Assembly: GCF_016808095.1 (NCBI RefSeq)
Contig: NC_068974.1
Span: 14,818,001-14,882,000, forward strand
Length of the DNA: 64,000 bases
Reading direction: 5' to 3'
Source of the DNA: Vigna angularis
Lineage: Eukaryota > Streptophyta > Magnoliopsida > Fabales > Fabaceae
The notes below the pieces were generated by a model that was given only the letters and a program-made list of their open reading frames with translations, did no database searches and was not told the origin of the DNA. The position numbers were made by a program, and so were the translations under genes. Below are positions 45,512 to 59,803 of this stretch, piece after piece (position 1 is the first letter of the stretch; the number at the start of each line of letters is the position of its first letter).

Positions 45512-46922
45512 CATTTCTCTGCTGCCTCCTTCTTCACTTGTATTGGTTCAGACGTCGTTCTCTCAGCCTCTGTATAACACATACATTATACGATCATCAC
45601 AAAAATAAGATTTTCAGCACAAACAAATAAGTATCGGTGAACTACCATACAAAATTCTAATTAGGAGACAATAACACTATTATTATACATAATACATTCA
45701 CCATAAATTCATGTAAGATGCAACTATTATATTAGACTCTATAATTCGGATAAATTAATAGAAAATCTTTCCATTATTTTTAGGACGTATTAATTAAATA
45801 TATTTTATGATATTGAATATTATTTAAATATGAATAATATCATTATAATATGAATTAATTATCTACTATGCACCAATTATACATAGTCACGTATAATTGA
45901 TATTATAACATTTTGCATTTAACAAAAGAAATACAGATAATCTGCATAAAAACTAGGAGTTATATTACAACTACATGGACACATTAAATAATCCAAAAAT
46001 AAAATAGAACAAAAAATTATTAATTGTAAAGAAATTATTTACACTTTTATAATATTACATTAATTAATTTTTTATTAAACAATGCAAATATATATATATA
46101 TATATATATTAAATCAAATTTTATATAAACAATTTAAATACTATATTTAAATATACGACACATACTCAAAAATTACGTTAGTTGAATATATTAATTATAT
46201 ATCAAAATAAGATGTAAATTAATGATATTTTTTTAATGAAAACATATTTTATTGACTACCTATTTTTAAAAACGAAAAAGTATAAAAATAAATTCTTTGT
46301 AAATTCGTGTTTAGATTTCAATATTGAAATATTGTATTTTAAATATTAAAATAGTCAAAATTTACCTTCAAAGTAATTATAACTTAACGTATATTAATAT
46401 TTTTATTATTAAATAGATTTAATTGACTAACTACTTTTAAATGTGAAAGCGTATAATAGTTTTTATAACATAACTACTTTTGAATACAACTAATTGTCTT
46501 ATTTCATTATGTTTTGGAATTCACTTAGTCTATCGTTATACTTTAAATACATATTACCTTTAATATTATTTAAAATGTTTTCATATTGGTGTTTCATAAA
46601 TAATAATTTAATAAATTTTTATAATTTAGATATTACCTTTTTATATCATTAAAAAATGGCAATAGAAACTTATAAAATAATATCATTATAATATGATTAT
46701 CCACTATGTACCAATTATAGGTAGTCAGTATAATTGATATTACAACATTGCGGATTTAACAAAAAAAATAAGATAACACTCTACATAAAAAATAAAAATT
46801 ATATTACAACATCATAGACACATTATAGAATCCGAAAATAAAATAGAACAAAAAACATTAATTATAAAGTAACTATTTACACTTTTGTAATATTACATTA
46901 ACCAAATTTTTATTGAACAATG

Positions 46923-46963
<41 letters not shown>

Positions 46964-47212
46964 GTATTAAAAAAATTTATATTAACAATTTAAATACTAT
47001 ATTTAAATATATGACACATAGTCAAAAATATAATAGTTGAATATGTTAATTATATACTAAAATAATATATAGATTAATGATATATTTTTAATTAAAATAT
47101 ATTTAATTGACTAAATATTTTTAAAAATGAAAAGGTATAAAAAAAATTTCCTTACAAATTTGATTTAGCTCTCAATATTTAAATATTGTAATTTAAATAT
47201 GAAACATAATAT

Positions 47213-47264
<52 letters not shown>

Positions 47265-47300
47265 CACCATTTTTATTGAACAATGTAAATATACATATAT
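45512..47300 (+). repeat. Host unit B, middle part with promoter-like modules
   Basis: Continues unit B after the Tat insertion; matches 17020-18500 in unit A with rearrangements. Modules starting TTGACTA(A/C)CT or TTGACTAAAT lie at about 46252, 46430 and 47107. (TA)n tracts lie at about 46087-46108, 46925-46963 and 47215-47264. No gene. Confidence 0.7.
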
Positions 47301-47302
47301 AT

Positions 47303-50300
47303 TGTCACATTCCAAAATATTATATACACATATAATATAAAAGGATTCAACTATTATAATATGTAAAAACAGTTGAGAGATAGAGATAATAGTATTTAAA
47401 TATGTATACAGTCATCCAAAACTTGAGTACAAGTTTCCAAAGTTCTCCAAAATACAAGGCTATTGAAATTTTAAAGAGACCTAAAACGTTTTCCAAAAGT
47501 GTCGAACTATATAAAATAAAAGCTAGGAGTTTTTCAAAATAACACGCTAATCAACTAGGAGCTAGTAGAGGGCCTAAGTACTAGGGGTTGGGTCTTCTTT
47601 AACCTCCAAAGCTTGCTCCAATGGTACATTGATGAATCGTTATTTTCTACACTTCACTTAGTTTATTGTGCTAGAATTAATCGGGGAATTGTGTTTAATT
47701 GTCCGGTATTTTTCCGTTTTTGCTAATTATGCTTAATTTGACCAGAAATTCTAATTTTAATTAATTTGAATTATTTTGAGTTAATTATTTGTATTAGTAA
47801 TTGCAGGAAAAATTTTTGAAATACAATTAAGAACATTTGAAAATTAAATGAAATTGAAAATTTGAAGTTGTGCATGGTTCATAAATGCTCACGGCTGTAT
47901 TTACAATTTGGACGTGAAAATGGTATGTGAAGTTAACGTGAAAGCAAATGCAACAATGAGTGTACAAAACTCTTGGTTTTATTTTTATAAAATAGAAGGA
48001 AGTGCACACTCTCTCACGGAAACAACACTAAGCCTAGAGCCCATGGAAAATTTATTTTTTACAAGCATAGCATGTTTCAGAATAAAAGATGAAAAGGGGG
48101 GCCACACTCTTGAAAGTTTACGGCCATACCACCTTGGCTCATTGAATGATTCAGCAAGCATCACATATTGAATGGAGTGACACGGCTGCAAAATGATTGA
48201 TTTCAATTGGGCCTTTGAAGAAAAAAAAACACAAGGGACCACCACTCATGGCAAAGTTCACGTGCATTTTATTCAATTACCTTGCAAGTGCAGCCCACGG
48301 TTTTCTATACACAAGGTCCCATGAAAAATTCATTTTCAAAGTAGCAAAACACAATTGGAACAAAAGAGGGGCACACTTCTTGAAAGCTGATCACGGAGGA
48401 AAGGAACACATATTCACATCCAACAACTTCTTTTCATTTCAGCATATACATTCCATTCTAAAGCACACGCACACTTCACGGTTTGCACAGCAAAGACGCC
48501 CCAAAGCTAGCTGCACTGTCCACCGTCCAGCCATCTCCAAGTCCAGCAGCAAAAGAGAAAGGTGTCTCGGTAAGAAGGAGCATCACGTGGAGCAACCTTC
48601 ATTGTTCAGCAGTTGGTCCAACAATCACACGTTCAACACAGCAGCTGGAAGGAAGAGAGTTTCCACCTTGTAACGGGAATGGATGGATTCCAGTAGAGAA
48701 AAGAGAAGAGAGTGGAGAGGAGGCCGTGATGAGAGCTTATACAACAGTTCCAGCAGCAAATCAAGAAGGTCTTTACGTTTAGCTTAGGAGGTTTCATGGC
48801 TGCACCTTGGAAGAACACGTCCAGGCTTTCACTAACCAGAAAACTATCTAGCAAAATTGGAGGGAATCTACAACGCTGGAAGCAAGGAGATGAAGCACTT
48901 GGTGTCATAGCTGAATGAAGTGAAGTTACTGATTCCACGTTGAGCTTGAAGGCTGTCACGGCCCACACCAGCTGGAATAAAAGAAAACGCTAATTTGGCT
49001 TTGAAGCATGGTCGTAAAGAGGAGTTAATGTTGCTACGTTAGAAGGTGCATTCTTGTGTGGTGATTAATTAATTGAATGAAGACACTAGGGACAAAACTG
49101 TATTGAAGCTGAGCACATTTTATTAAAATATTGGAGCATGGAATGCGGGAAAGGAATGTCTCAGAGCATGACCCACACACACATTCTCGGTACAGTGGGC
49201 AACAAAGAAGGAGCATTGATTGAAGAAAGTGTGCTGAAGATAAAACCTAGAACTTACGGGGAGACAAAAACAAGTCACGGGAAAGGAATTTAGTCTGCCA
49301 GAACAAAACAGAAAACCAAGGCTGAAATGGAGGAGATCACGGGAGGATGTGTTTGGGCTATAAAAGAGCATCAGCAAGCAAAGTAGAATTAAGTAGATTT
49401 TAGTGTAGTTTAGGTGTAGTCTAAGAAACTCACGGCCCTGGGAAGAGGCTCTTCCTTTTCCTTTTCCAGTAGCAAGCTTAGTTTTTCATTTCACAGTCTG
49501 AAGAATTTTATTTCCGTAGTGTCACAGTCGTTGCTCATTTCATTCTCTCTTGTACCGTTAAGAATTTTAATTTAAGTATTCAATTTGTGATGAATTCCAT
49601 TTTCAGTTAAATGTTTTTATCTGTTAAATTTATCGTTTAGTATTTTCTGCACTGTTAATTTCTGTCATTGCGTTTTGCCGTTTGTTTTAATTTCAAACGT
49701 TTTCTATTTTTACCGTCTTTTTACCGTTCAGTTTTTACAGTGTTTAAAATTTATTTCAAACGTTTTCAAATTCTGTTTTATTTAAATTCCAGTTTTAATT
49801 TTACCGCACCAAAAATCACAAACACCCCCCTTTCGTGTAAAAAAATTTGAGACTGAACCGACACAAATTGGTCCTTGAGAGACGACCTAGGATTCACTTC
49901 CTAGTTATACTGCATTAATTCGTGCACATCAAATTTGACGGGTCGCGATGCTCGTACCATACATCATCACCTACTGCTCACATCCAAAGGATTGGATGAT
50001 CATCGCAAGGGAGAAGACAAACACATACATTGCAAGGGTAAGCTAGGTCTCAACCAAACATATAGATAATTTCAATTCAATCTAGCATTTCCAAGAACGA
50101 TCATACACACGTAAACATGTAAGTCATCATAAACATAAATATTTATTTCACAAAACTCATTAAAGCAAGCATCCCATCATGTTAAGACTCCTAGACACGT
50201 CCGAACATAGAATGTATGTAGAGTTGGGGCGAATTGTGCACTAGTGATGGCCCCTACTGCTTTGCAAAGCCATTGCCGAGGGGTTCCACCCGACCATACA

Positions 50301-51200
50301 CAAGGCTAGTCCGTTACCGCGGAATAGACCTTCAGTGATAGCGCCTACCCTAGGATTTTGACTACCTTAGTTCTCTTCATAGGTTATAAACTTCAATGAT
50401 TCACATGGTTATTTCCTAATAAATTATTTAACAGAATTCATTTCTTCTAAGCATTCAAAATTAGCACAACATTGTATCAATACCAGTTCCTAATCATCCA
50501 ATTCACAGTTCATATCAACATCAACCAGCAATACACGGTCAAATAGGCAAAATCACAAGTTTTTAGATTATCCTTAATTAAAATCCAACCCATAAACTTT
50601 ACATGCACTCTATCACTATATCTACTAAATCTAACTCATGCAAATTCAAGAATTTCACAGAACAGCACAAAAACCCCAGCTTCCCTTACCTCTAGTGTAG
50701 ACAACCAAGCTCAAGTAGGAACCATAGACCACTTGTTTGCACTCTCAAAATGTTAGAATCACCTATAAATCATCAATTGATGATGGAAAACGAATCTTAG
50801 AACCAAATAGAAGCTAGATTATGGAAGAAAATGAAATGGGTTGCATTCAACAAGTTCAATCGCATGCTTACAACCCTAAGACACACGAGAAAAGGGGTTT
50901 TCTTACCGGTTGGAGAAAACGGAAAATCAATTGGTAGAAACGTAGCTCTTGGAGTCCTGAAGGTCTAGGTAGCTTCAATTCGGGAAACAAATGGTCAGAT
51001 TTTGGAGTTGGAACAGAGAGAAAGGCAAGGCAAGGAAAAAAAGAGAGAGTGCTTGAAAGAAAAGGGGAAACGTTCTTCTAAAGCACAATTTAGATGTGAT
51101 TTTTTTTTTCTTTTTTAGGAGATTAAGTCTTTTTACTCTACTAATTTTGCCCAACCTATCCCATGTTGCCACGTATACACACTTTTTGGTTATATTTTAT
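47303..51200. mobile_element. Probable LTR-type insertion in unit B, itself interrupted
   Basis: Starts TGTCACATTCC after a TA-rich flank. At the right, host sequence resumes at about 51205-51240 (CGTATTAAAAAAATTTATAT, the same string as at about 46964). Less AT-rich interior parts (50200-50400, 50880-51080) resemble long gypsy LTRs in texture. I found no coding region, and the right end and target duplication are not resolved because both flanks are TA repeats. Confidence 0.45.
47630..49959. mobile_element. Solo LTR or LTR-like element, 2330 bp, target duplication TACAT
   Basis: Starts TGATGAATCGTTATTTTCTA and ends CGCGATGCTCGTACCA, flanked by TACAT on both sides (47625-47629 and 49960-49964). 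Open frames inside are short and unlike known retroelement proteins. The TG...CA ends plus a 5-bp duplication support an LTR or a short non-coding LTR element. Confidence 0.7.
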
Positions 51201-51228
51201 AAGGCCTTTTATATATATATATACACAC

Positions 51229-51365
51229 ACGTATTAAAAAAATTTATATTAACAATTTAAATACTATATTTAAATATATGACACATAGTAAAAATGATAT
51301 TAGTTGAATATGTTAATTATATACTAAAACAATTAGCATATTAAATCAAATAATTAACACATAGT

Positions 51366-51399
<34 letters not shown>

Positions 51400-51740
51400 C
51401 AAATTTTATATAAACAATTTAAATACTATATTTAAATATACGACACATAGTCAAAAACTATATTAGTTGACTAAGATGTAAATTAATGATATTTTTTTAA
51501 TGAAAACATATTTTATTGACTAACTATTTTTAAAAACGAAAAAGTATAAAAATAAATTCTTTATAAATTCGTGTTTAGATTTCAATATTTAAATATTTTA
51601 TTTTAAATATCAAACATAGTCAAAATTTAATGATATCTTAACGTAATAAATAAGTTATTAATATTTTTATTATTAAATAGATTTAATTGACTAACTATTT
51701 TTAAATGTGAAAGCGTATAATATTTTTTTCTCTATAAATT
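51229..51740 (+). repeat. Host unit B, promoter-like modules before the broken thionin-like gene
   Basis: Two modules begin at about 51516 and 51687 (TTGACTAACTATTTTTAAA, then GAAA, then TATAA). The second carries TATAAAT at 51733-51739. The AATTTAAATACTATATTTAA block is at about 51253 and 51417. A (TA)n tract lies at about 51369-51398. Order and spacing repeat those of 17690-18760. Confidence 0.75.
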
Positions 51741-51824
51741 CATGATTAGCTTTCTTAAAACAATGCAAAAGACTTTATGCTTTACTCAAGATTTGAATCC
51801 TTAAACAATACTTAGAAAAGAAAT

Positions 51825-52068
51825 ATGAGAAAAGTTGAGATAAAAGCTATTGGAGATTTAATTGTTTTTAGTTTCTCACATGCTTAATTAAATGGCAAAA
51901 CCGATAGAGTTTTATGCGAAGTTAAATGTGCATTAAAATGTGATCCTAAACAAGCATTCCCTTCATTATATAGAAAATGTATTAGTGAATCAATCTGTAA
52001 TAAATTATCCTCTATTTATAAATGTTTTACTAGTTGTGACTTAGTGAAGTCAATTGCCCAGAACACTA
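51825..52068 (+). pseudogene. Broken paralog of the thionin-like gene
   Basis: Aligned with exon 1 of the gene at 18829: ATG at 51825, shortened signal peptide, then a TAA replacing the GAA codon right after the predicted cleavage site (codon 21). Several cysteine positions remain downstream, but codons are missing, including the last part of the middle cysteine motif. The splice donor GTATGC is kept (52069). Exon 2 is not found: the intron copy stops near 52190, where unrelated sequence begins. It therefore cannot make the peptide. Confidence 0.85.
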
Positions 52069-52412
52069 GTATGCGCTCTCTCAAAATAATTAGAATTGTT
52101 TCCATAGTTTTACATTTTTATTTAGATTTCATTTTATTAAATATTTTTTCATAACTTTGATAATTAGCATTCTTTTTTCTTATTACTTTAAGACTTAATA
52201 TCACTAATGGTCCCAATATTTGTCAGCTTTGTTCGAAATGATCCTAATTTTTTTAAAATGTTCAATGTAGTCCTAAAGATGGTAATTTGTGTTCAATTTA
52301 GTCCTTTTGGCTAATGCCGTGTAAATTGTTAACGACCAACTGTCCAACTGTGCAATACTCAAATGGATGGCATTTAACTGCCCATGTGGACATTTTAATC
52401 GCACCACCATAG
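52069..52412. other. Intron remnant and unidentified repeat joined to the second CACTA copy
   Basis: 52069-52190 matches the intron at 19097-19200. 52191-52412 (CTTAATATCACTAATGGTCC onward) is a new sequence, probably the edge of another element. It ends at the left breakpoint of the CACTA-1 copy. Confidence 0.5.
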
Positions 52413-53659
52413 AGCACTGATGCTTCTAATTTTGAATTTGGAAGAAGGCCAGAGAGGAGAACCATCATTTAAAATGACCACATTTCCAAGCTGTTCGAGA
52501 TAACATAAATAAAAAATGGAAAAAGAAATTGTGTCTTTTGAATTAAAAATGTGTAGGATTGGGAAAAGCAATGTAACTTTGACATGAAAGAGTGTTGATA
52601 AAAAATGTGTGAAGAGAATATACCAAACCATAAAAATGTGTGAAGAGAATATACAAAACAATATTGTATAACAGCACACTCAACTATAAGTCCAAAGGTT
52701 ACACTGAACCTAAATATGTCCAACAATGTGTTTGGGTCTATATAATTCAACATCATCACAACTATACTTATTTCTCGATCAAAATAAATCACTATCATAT
52801 CAATTTGTTAATAGTTACGTATTCTATTAAATCCTATCAAAGTCTCTTTCTCTCTGTTATCATTTATTTTCTAAATACACCAAAACCCCAACCAAGTAGA
52901 TGTGTTGTGAAAGTATTTAACTTATTCTTAAGAAACTTGAACAAAAAATCAAACATATCATTCTAGACTTAGATAAGAATCCATATTTCCATGTTAGATT
53001 ATATACAAAAATACCCCAAAAAACTACATGCATGCAAGAGAATATTAAAAGATAAAAGAAAAGATAAAGTAGGAAAAACTTACTGAAATCAAAATTCTAA
53101 TTGGTAGAATTTGATTATTATCAGCACACTAATAGCTACCTGGTGAAAAAGATAATAAAAACTTAGGTATCATATAAAGAAGACAAAGTAAATTACGAGA
53201 TTTAGAATTTTAAATTGGGTACTTTGTATTTCTTAATTGACTTAGCCTTGCTGAACGTAAACATAAGGTGTGTTATGGCCTTGTGAAAGTTGTTGTGCTA
53301 TCACATCCATCATTTGTCCAAGTGAATAACTTCCGAGGTATGAGTTTTCATCAATGTTGATTATTTCTTAATTTACATATTTACGTAAAACAAAAAAACA
53401 ATATATATATATATATATATATATATTAATTTATTTTTATGACATTTAAAAATATTTTGTTAATAGTATTAAATTGTTTCTTAGAAGTAGTGATTCAAAG
53501 TCTAGTAAATATTATTCTTGAGCAATGCTATCGTAGCTGGTACTTAGTGTTTTATTCACCATTTACTTTTAACATTAAGTAGGTGTACTACTTAGTATTC
53601 AAAACTTATATGAAGGATGTGATAAATATTCAAAACTTATATGAAGGATGTGATAAATA

Positions 53660-56600
53660 TTCAAAACTTTCTTTCTTGGTGAAGTTGTATCACATCAAAT
53701 GTCTATGCAGAATAAGTGACAAAGTTATGTCCATGATACTGGAGTTGCTAGCAGATGCATTTGAACATGCTAAAATTCCAAATTCATTCTATGAAGCCAA
53801 AAAAGCTTGGTCTTCATTACAGCAAAATTGATGCTTGCCCAAATGATTGTATGTTGCATGTTGGAGAAGACAAAGATAGAGATTCTTGTAAGAAATGCAA
53901 GACATCAAGATGGAAGCCAAAAAGGAGAAATACAATTGGTGACGATGTTGTTGTTAATAAGCGAAAGAAGATTCCTACAAAGGTGTTAAGGTATTTTCCT
54001 TTGAAGCCTCGATTACAGAGGATGTTTTTGTCATCTAAAATAGCTGAGCATATGAGATGGCATGCATCAGAAAGTACAGATAAAGGCATGTTATGACATC
54101 CAAGAGATTCTGAAGCATGGAAGAAATTTGAATTGATGCACCCTAAATTTGCCTTAGAGCCTCGAAATGTGAGACTCGGTTTATCTACTGATGGGTTCAA
54201 TCCATATGGCAACTTGAGCACCAATCACAGTATTTGGCCAGTTGTTCTCATACCATACAACCTTCCTCCTTGGATGTGTATGAAACAAAGTTCATTCATT
54301 CTATCCATGATCATTCCTGGAAAGCGAGCACCGAGCAATGATATTTGATGTTTACTTATAACCATTAATAGAAGAGTTGAAGGAGTTGTGGAACACTGGC
54401 ATCAAAACTCTTAATTCATATGGGAATGAAGTATTTGATATGCATGCAGCCATATTGTGGACTATTAGTGACTTTCCAAGACTTATAACCTTATCTGGGT
54501 GGAACACACATACAAGATTGGCATGTCCGATATGTAATTTTGATACTACTCCTAAGAAGCTTGTCAAAGGTGGTAAATTTTGTTTTATAAGTCATTATCG
54601 TTGGTTAGATGAAAGACATAGGTTTAGATTGGCTCATTGGAGGCTTGATGGAACTATTGAAAATAGAAGCCGAGCAGTGACAATCTTAGGACATGATATC
54701 CTACAAAAACTTGGTAATGTTCACGTTGAATTTGGGAAAGAACCTATAATTGAAGAAAGCTCAAAACGACAACGCATCTCTAAGGTAGAGACTCTATAAT
54801 GGCGAAAGAAAGGTATATTTTTTGACCTTCCTTATTGGGTAGATAACGTAATGCACCATAATCTGGATGTTATGCATATTGAAAAAAATGTTTGCGACAA
54901 TATATTGTTTACATTGTTGAATGATAGTACAAATAATAAATGCAAAGACAATCTAAAGGCAAGAAAGGACTTGCAACTTTGGGGTATAAGACTAGATTTG
55001 TGGTTTGACGAGCATTCTAGATATCTTCCTGCTATATATACATTGTCAAATGTAAATAAGGATATGTTTCTGAAAACTTTGAAGAATATAACTGTACCTG
55101 ATGGTTACTCAAGTAATATTAGTATATGTGTTGATGTCAAATAACGTAAGATTGGAGGACTAAAAAGTCATGACTCACATGTGTTGATGGAGCAACTTCT
55201 CCCTTTGGCAATAAGAAAGACACTCCCTAAAGAAGTCTCGTCTATTTTGATTGATCTATGCTCTTTTTTTAAATAATTATGTAATAAAGTTTTGAAGATA
55301 GATGAACTTGTCCAATTACAAGATAGAGTTGTCCTCACATTGTGTCACATGGAGATGTTATTCCCTCCTTCTTTTTTCACAGTGATGGTTCATTTGATTG
55401 TGCATTTAGTAGAAGATGTCAAGCTTGGAGGACCTGTCCAATATCGATGGATGTATCCTATTGAGAGGTACTTGGGAAAATTGAAGTCTTATGTGCATAA
55501 TAAGGCACAAGCTGAAGGCTCAAAAGCTGAAGGTTACATGGTTGAAGAGTCCTTAACTTTTTGTTCTAGATACTTAGATGGAATTGAGATTGTGTTTAAT
55601 AGATTGCGTCGTGTAATGATGAACCAAGCATTGGCTCTTGTACTGTAAGCACTTTATTCCCACCAGTCTGAAAACCAGTTGGAGGTTTCACTTATTTCAC
55701 TCTATCTGCAAAGGAAAAGTTAGAGGCACATCTTCGTAGCCTAACAAATAGTTCCATAGTTGACCCATTTCTTCAGTAAGTATTTTCACTTCGTCAATTC
55801 TATTAATTAGTCTTTTATTAGAAAGTAACTATGTATAATTTGGACACTTCGTGTAGGGATTTTAGAGACACTATACAAAGACAATTGAGAAGTCGGAGTC
55901 GACAATCATCTTTGATAGACTAGAGAGTTCATAGGGAATTTGCAAATTGGTTTTCACGTCGTGCACGTATATTTATACCAATGAACATTGGTTTCATTCT
56001 ATGTTATAATTGATAATTGCTATGGACATGTTATTTTTTTTCCTTTTAGATGAGGAATTACTCAACTAGCCTCCACTCAACTGATTTGAAATTCTTAGCC
56101 ATGGGTCTGATTGATTGTGCAAAGCGATATAGTGCCTATAATGTTAATGGATTCAAGTTTAGGATCTTGGAGCGTGACATATGGCTTAAAACACAAAATA
56201 GTGGAGTGTTTGGTACATTTGGGACAAGGAGTTATGCAAGTAGTAGTGATAATCAAATGCAATTTGGAGATGTGCCTTATTATGGTCGATTAGTTGACAT
56301 AATTGAAATAAATTATCATGGTTGTTTCTCAATTGTCTTGTTCAAATGTATGTGGGCTAATACAACAACATGTAAGGGGATTATGACAGATGAGTTGGGA
56401 TTTACAAGTGTAAGTTTTGGACGCTTGATTCATAGCGGTGATAATGATGATGATGAACCATACATTCAGGCGTCAGAAGCACAAATGGTATATTATGTAG
56501 ATTATGAGTTTGATAAAAATTGGTGCATCCCAATACATATAAAGCCTAGAGATTTGTACAACATGGGTGAAGATGATGTTGACAATTTTCATGAATGTGA

Positions 56601-56673
56601 ACCATTTCAACAACAAAATTTAGAAATATTATTTCTAGATGATGAAAGAAATATACCATTAACAAGGTTTTAA
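53660..56673 (+). pseudogene. CACTA-1b TnpD (TNP2 + DUF4218 + DUF4216), decayed
   Basis: Same domain order as 4831-7843, with the TNP2 core at 54377-55144, DUF4218 at 55292-55620 and DUF4216 at 56095-56640. Stops at 54094, about 54359 and 55142 are shared with the other copy. Private defects are a TAA at 54797, a 1-bp insertion near 54345 and a 1-bp deletion near 55614. Some defects of the other copy are absent here: no 14-bp duplication, TGG in place of the TAG at 5406, and AAA in place of the TAA at 5877. The DUF4216 frame is longer here, starting at 56050. Confidence 0.9.
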
Positions 56674-56755
56674 TTTGAATTATTAGTTATTATATATATT
56701 GTTATTCTGTTTATTTTCTTGTTTATTATATTTATAGCTAGTTTAAGTTTTATTT

Positions 56756-59700
56756 ATGAAATTGTTTGTAGAGCACCTGAAGATGAAGAGAATGATAGTT
56801 AAGAACAATGAGACACAACATCATACACAAGCACATAATAAATGGGGTCATATAGTAAATCATCCACCAGCACCTCAAAGTGCAACACCTAAAGTCCAAT
56901 CATCTCCATCTCTATCTACCCCTCAAAGAAGTAAGTTCCCTTTACTGGTTGTTTAATTAAAATTTATTTATGTTGTTGAAATTTTTTGACATTCATTTAT
57001 TTGTAGAACATACAAACTAAAGTTACCTCCGACAAGCCAAAGCCTATGCACTCTTGAAACCATTCAGCCCCCAAATGCAATTGGTGTTCAATCAGCAAAT
57101 CAAGTATTTTCGTTTGGTCAACCCCCAAATGAAGTTATCCAGTCACCCGTTGAAGTTGATGTAAGTGTTCTTTCAAATATGTTAAATATGTTCTTTCAAA
57201 TGATAAAATATGTTATCTTAGCATATACTTTGATGAATTTTGATAGTCATGTTGTGACATTTCTAGGAACCAGAAGTACACCTTGAAACTAAAACTAATT
57301 AGAAAAAAGAATTTGTCAATATAATTTGTTTCTCTGTTGCTTGCATCTGATCTCTATTCCTATCAACTACATTCATTTAATCTGACATTTAACCTTGTGT
57401 AGCAACAAGAAAATTCACATGTACAAGATGAACATGAACAAGATGAAAATCAAGATATTTTGTTGGAAGTGCAACAAGAAAGACCATCAACATACAAGAG
57501 ATCATGGTTGGTTGATGTTATTGGTAAGCCACTGTTACTTATATCAATAAATATTGTTGAAGTTCTTTCACACAAGGGTATTTGACACAAATTTGATTTC
57601 TTCACATATGACCAATGCAAGATGACTACCAAACACTTAAAAACAAATGATGTTTGGAATTTGCCTCAAAATGAAAGGATTATTGTACGTTGGAATGAGC
57701 AGCATCAACCAATTGGAGATGGTGGCGCATTATTGAATTGGTTCTTAGGGAGTATTGCTAGAAACTTCAAGGCATTCCCTATTTGTTATTCTACTTGGAA
57801 GAAGATTTGTAAAGATTACAAAGAAGACATAATTCATAATACCATTCAAGTAAGTAATGTAAATTTTCAATTCATAATTAAGTTATTTGATAATTGTTGT
57901 TGATTTTGATTAAAATATGTTTTGAAGACAAAGTTTGCAGTTAATTCCGATATTCAAATCAATTACATCTTGAAATTGCTTAATCATAAATGGAGAGATT
58001 CTCGGCAAGAATTGTGGCAACAAAGAGATGATGGCACACGTACTAGAGATGAATTGATTGCCATGGCTCCAGAAGGAATAGATAAAGATCATTGGCTTCT
58101 TTTGTTGATTATCGACTTGATGAAAGAATAAAGGTAAAACCTAAATTTCTTTTCTTAAAATTCTGATATAATTTATTAACTTTTTTTATGATAATGTTAG
58201 GAGATTGCCCTAAAAAATAAACACAATAGGACAAAGCAAACTTTTGCTCACACGGGGGGTTCGAAGAGCATTACAAGAAAGAGGGAAGAAATGGTGAAGT
58301 AATATTGTTCTTCAGTTTTCTATTTCTCATTATATTTATGACACACTTAATATGTGTTTGTTCATTTTCATAGGAAAAAGAGTGTGGAAACAAAGTTAGC
58401 AGAGGAGAAGTATGGATAGCTACCCATAAGAAGACCAATGGAGCTTATGCCAGTGATGAGGCAAGGAAAATTGGTGTAAGTTATCTAAGCCTAATTATGG
58501 TATAGTTACAAATTATAATGTCATGAAGTATTTTTTCCAGTGGCTGAAACTAGTTTTCACTAATTTTCAGAATCTGAATGTAAGACAAACATGTGAACCA
58601 TGTATTGTAATTTATTTGGTGCTTTAGGTCTTACTATAACGATTGAATGCATTCTGGTGAATTGTTGTGAAGTAATGTGTTGACAAAGATGAAATAAAAC
58701 CTGTTGAATGGGTACAATTTGTTGAAATTAGTGTCATCCCCTTCATTAGACACTAGAAAACGACACAACCAGACAAAATAGGAAACCATTTATACACTGT
58801 AACCCTCTACATTAAACTCCAAAGCCTTCATAAAAAGTAATAGATAATTTTTTTACATAAGTGAATCCCCTACCCCGCCATACCAGAAGAAAAGAAAAAG
58901 GAGACTTCATTTTTATTAGGTGAGAGGCTTTGTCTGACAGCGCATAACACCTAGCGGTACCCAACTTTCTTCTCTTTTTTAACTTGTTATCCATATCAAA
59001 CACAGAATAACCAAAAGTTACGGCAAACAAAGAAAACATAATCTTCACGCATTTTCTCTTTCTTCCATAACACTACAACCAATCATCACTTCCAAACATT
59101 TCACACCTTTCTCATACTGCAATTATCCTCCATTACACTTACCGTCTTTTCGTTACTGCAAACCACAAAATCATCATATTTATAACATAAATAAAAAGAC
59201 ATGAATCAGATACCTGTAGGCACTATAATTCGTTTATGAAATGATTAACGACTCTGCACACACAGTGTTTCTTTTCCTTAAACCTTAAACTCATTTCTCC
59301 AATCATCATTCCTTTGTACCCTCTCCATCAAGTATAGAAGAAATGATTAACAACCATTTATTACAAAAAAATATATAAGACAATACATAAAGTAAAAGAG
59401 GTATACATCATCATGCCAACAAATATTTCTCCATAACAAAAATTGTTGAACTATTGAATAATCTTACTGTATTGAATAATCCCTAAAGCAGTAGACATTA
59501 ATTCCTTAAGAAACTGTTGAACTTTCTCAGTAGCATGTTATTCAAACACTATGGCCACATTAGGGAAATTCTCTACTTTGAGTAAGACTAACTATTTAAG
59601 TACTGGAATCACATTTAACTATTTGAGTTATATACAATTTTTCATTTTCTTTGTTGTATTTTTGCTCCTCTTAACAAAGGAATGTCACTTATTTATGTAT

Positions 59701-59803
59701 GGCCTTGTTGTTTTGGAATTGTGCACTTGTTTTCTTTGATTTAGACAATTTCACTATTTTATTAAATGTTGAATGTAGGAACAAATTGAAGCATATGAAT
59801 CCA
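56756..59803 (+). pseudogene. CACTA-1b TnpA-like gene, truncated
   Basis: Matches 7926-10978, including the Transposase_24 block (EVWIATHKKTNGAYASDEAR, near 58407-58466). It stops inside the exon starting EQIEAYEST because CACTA-3 is inserted there. The stop after LETKTN (near 57300) is shared with the first copy. Confidence 0.85.

Noticed and set aside
48197..48782. Overlapping frames of 158 and 99 codons as host genes
   Set aside because: They lie inside an LTR-type element with a perfect 5-bp duplication and match no protein family I know.
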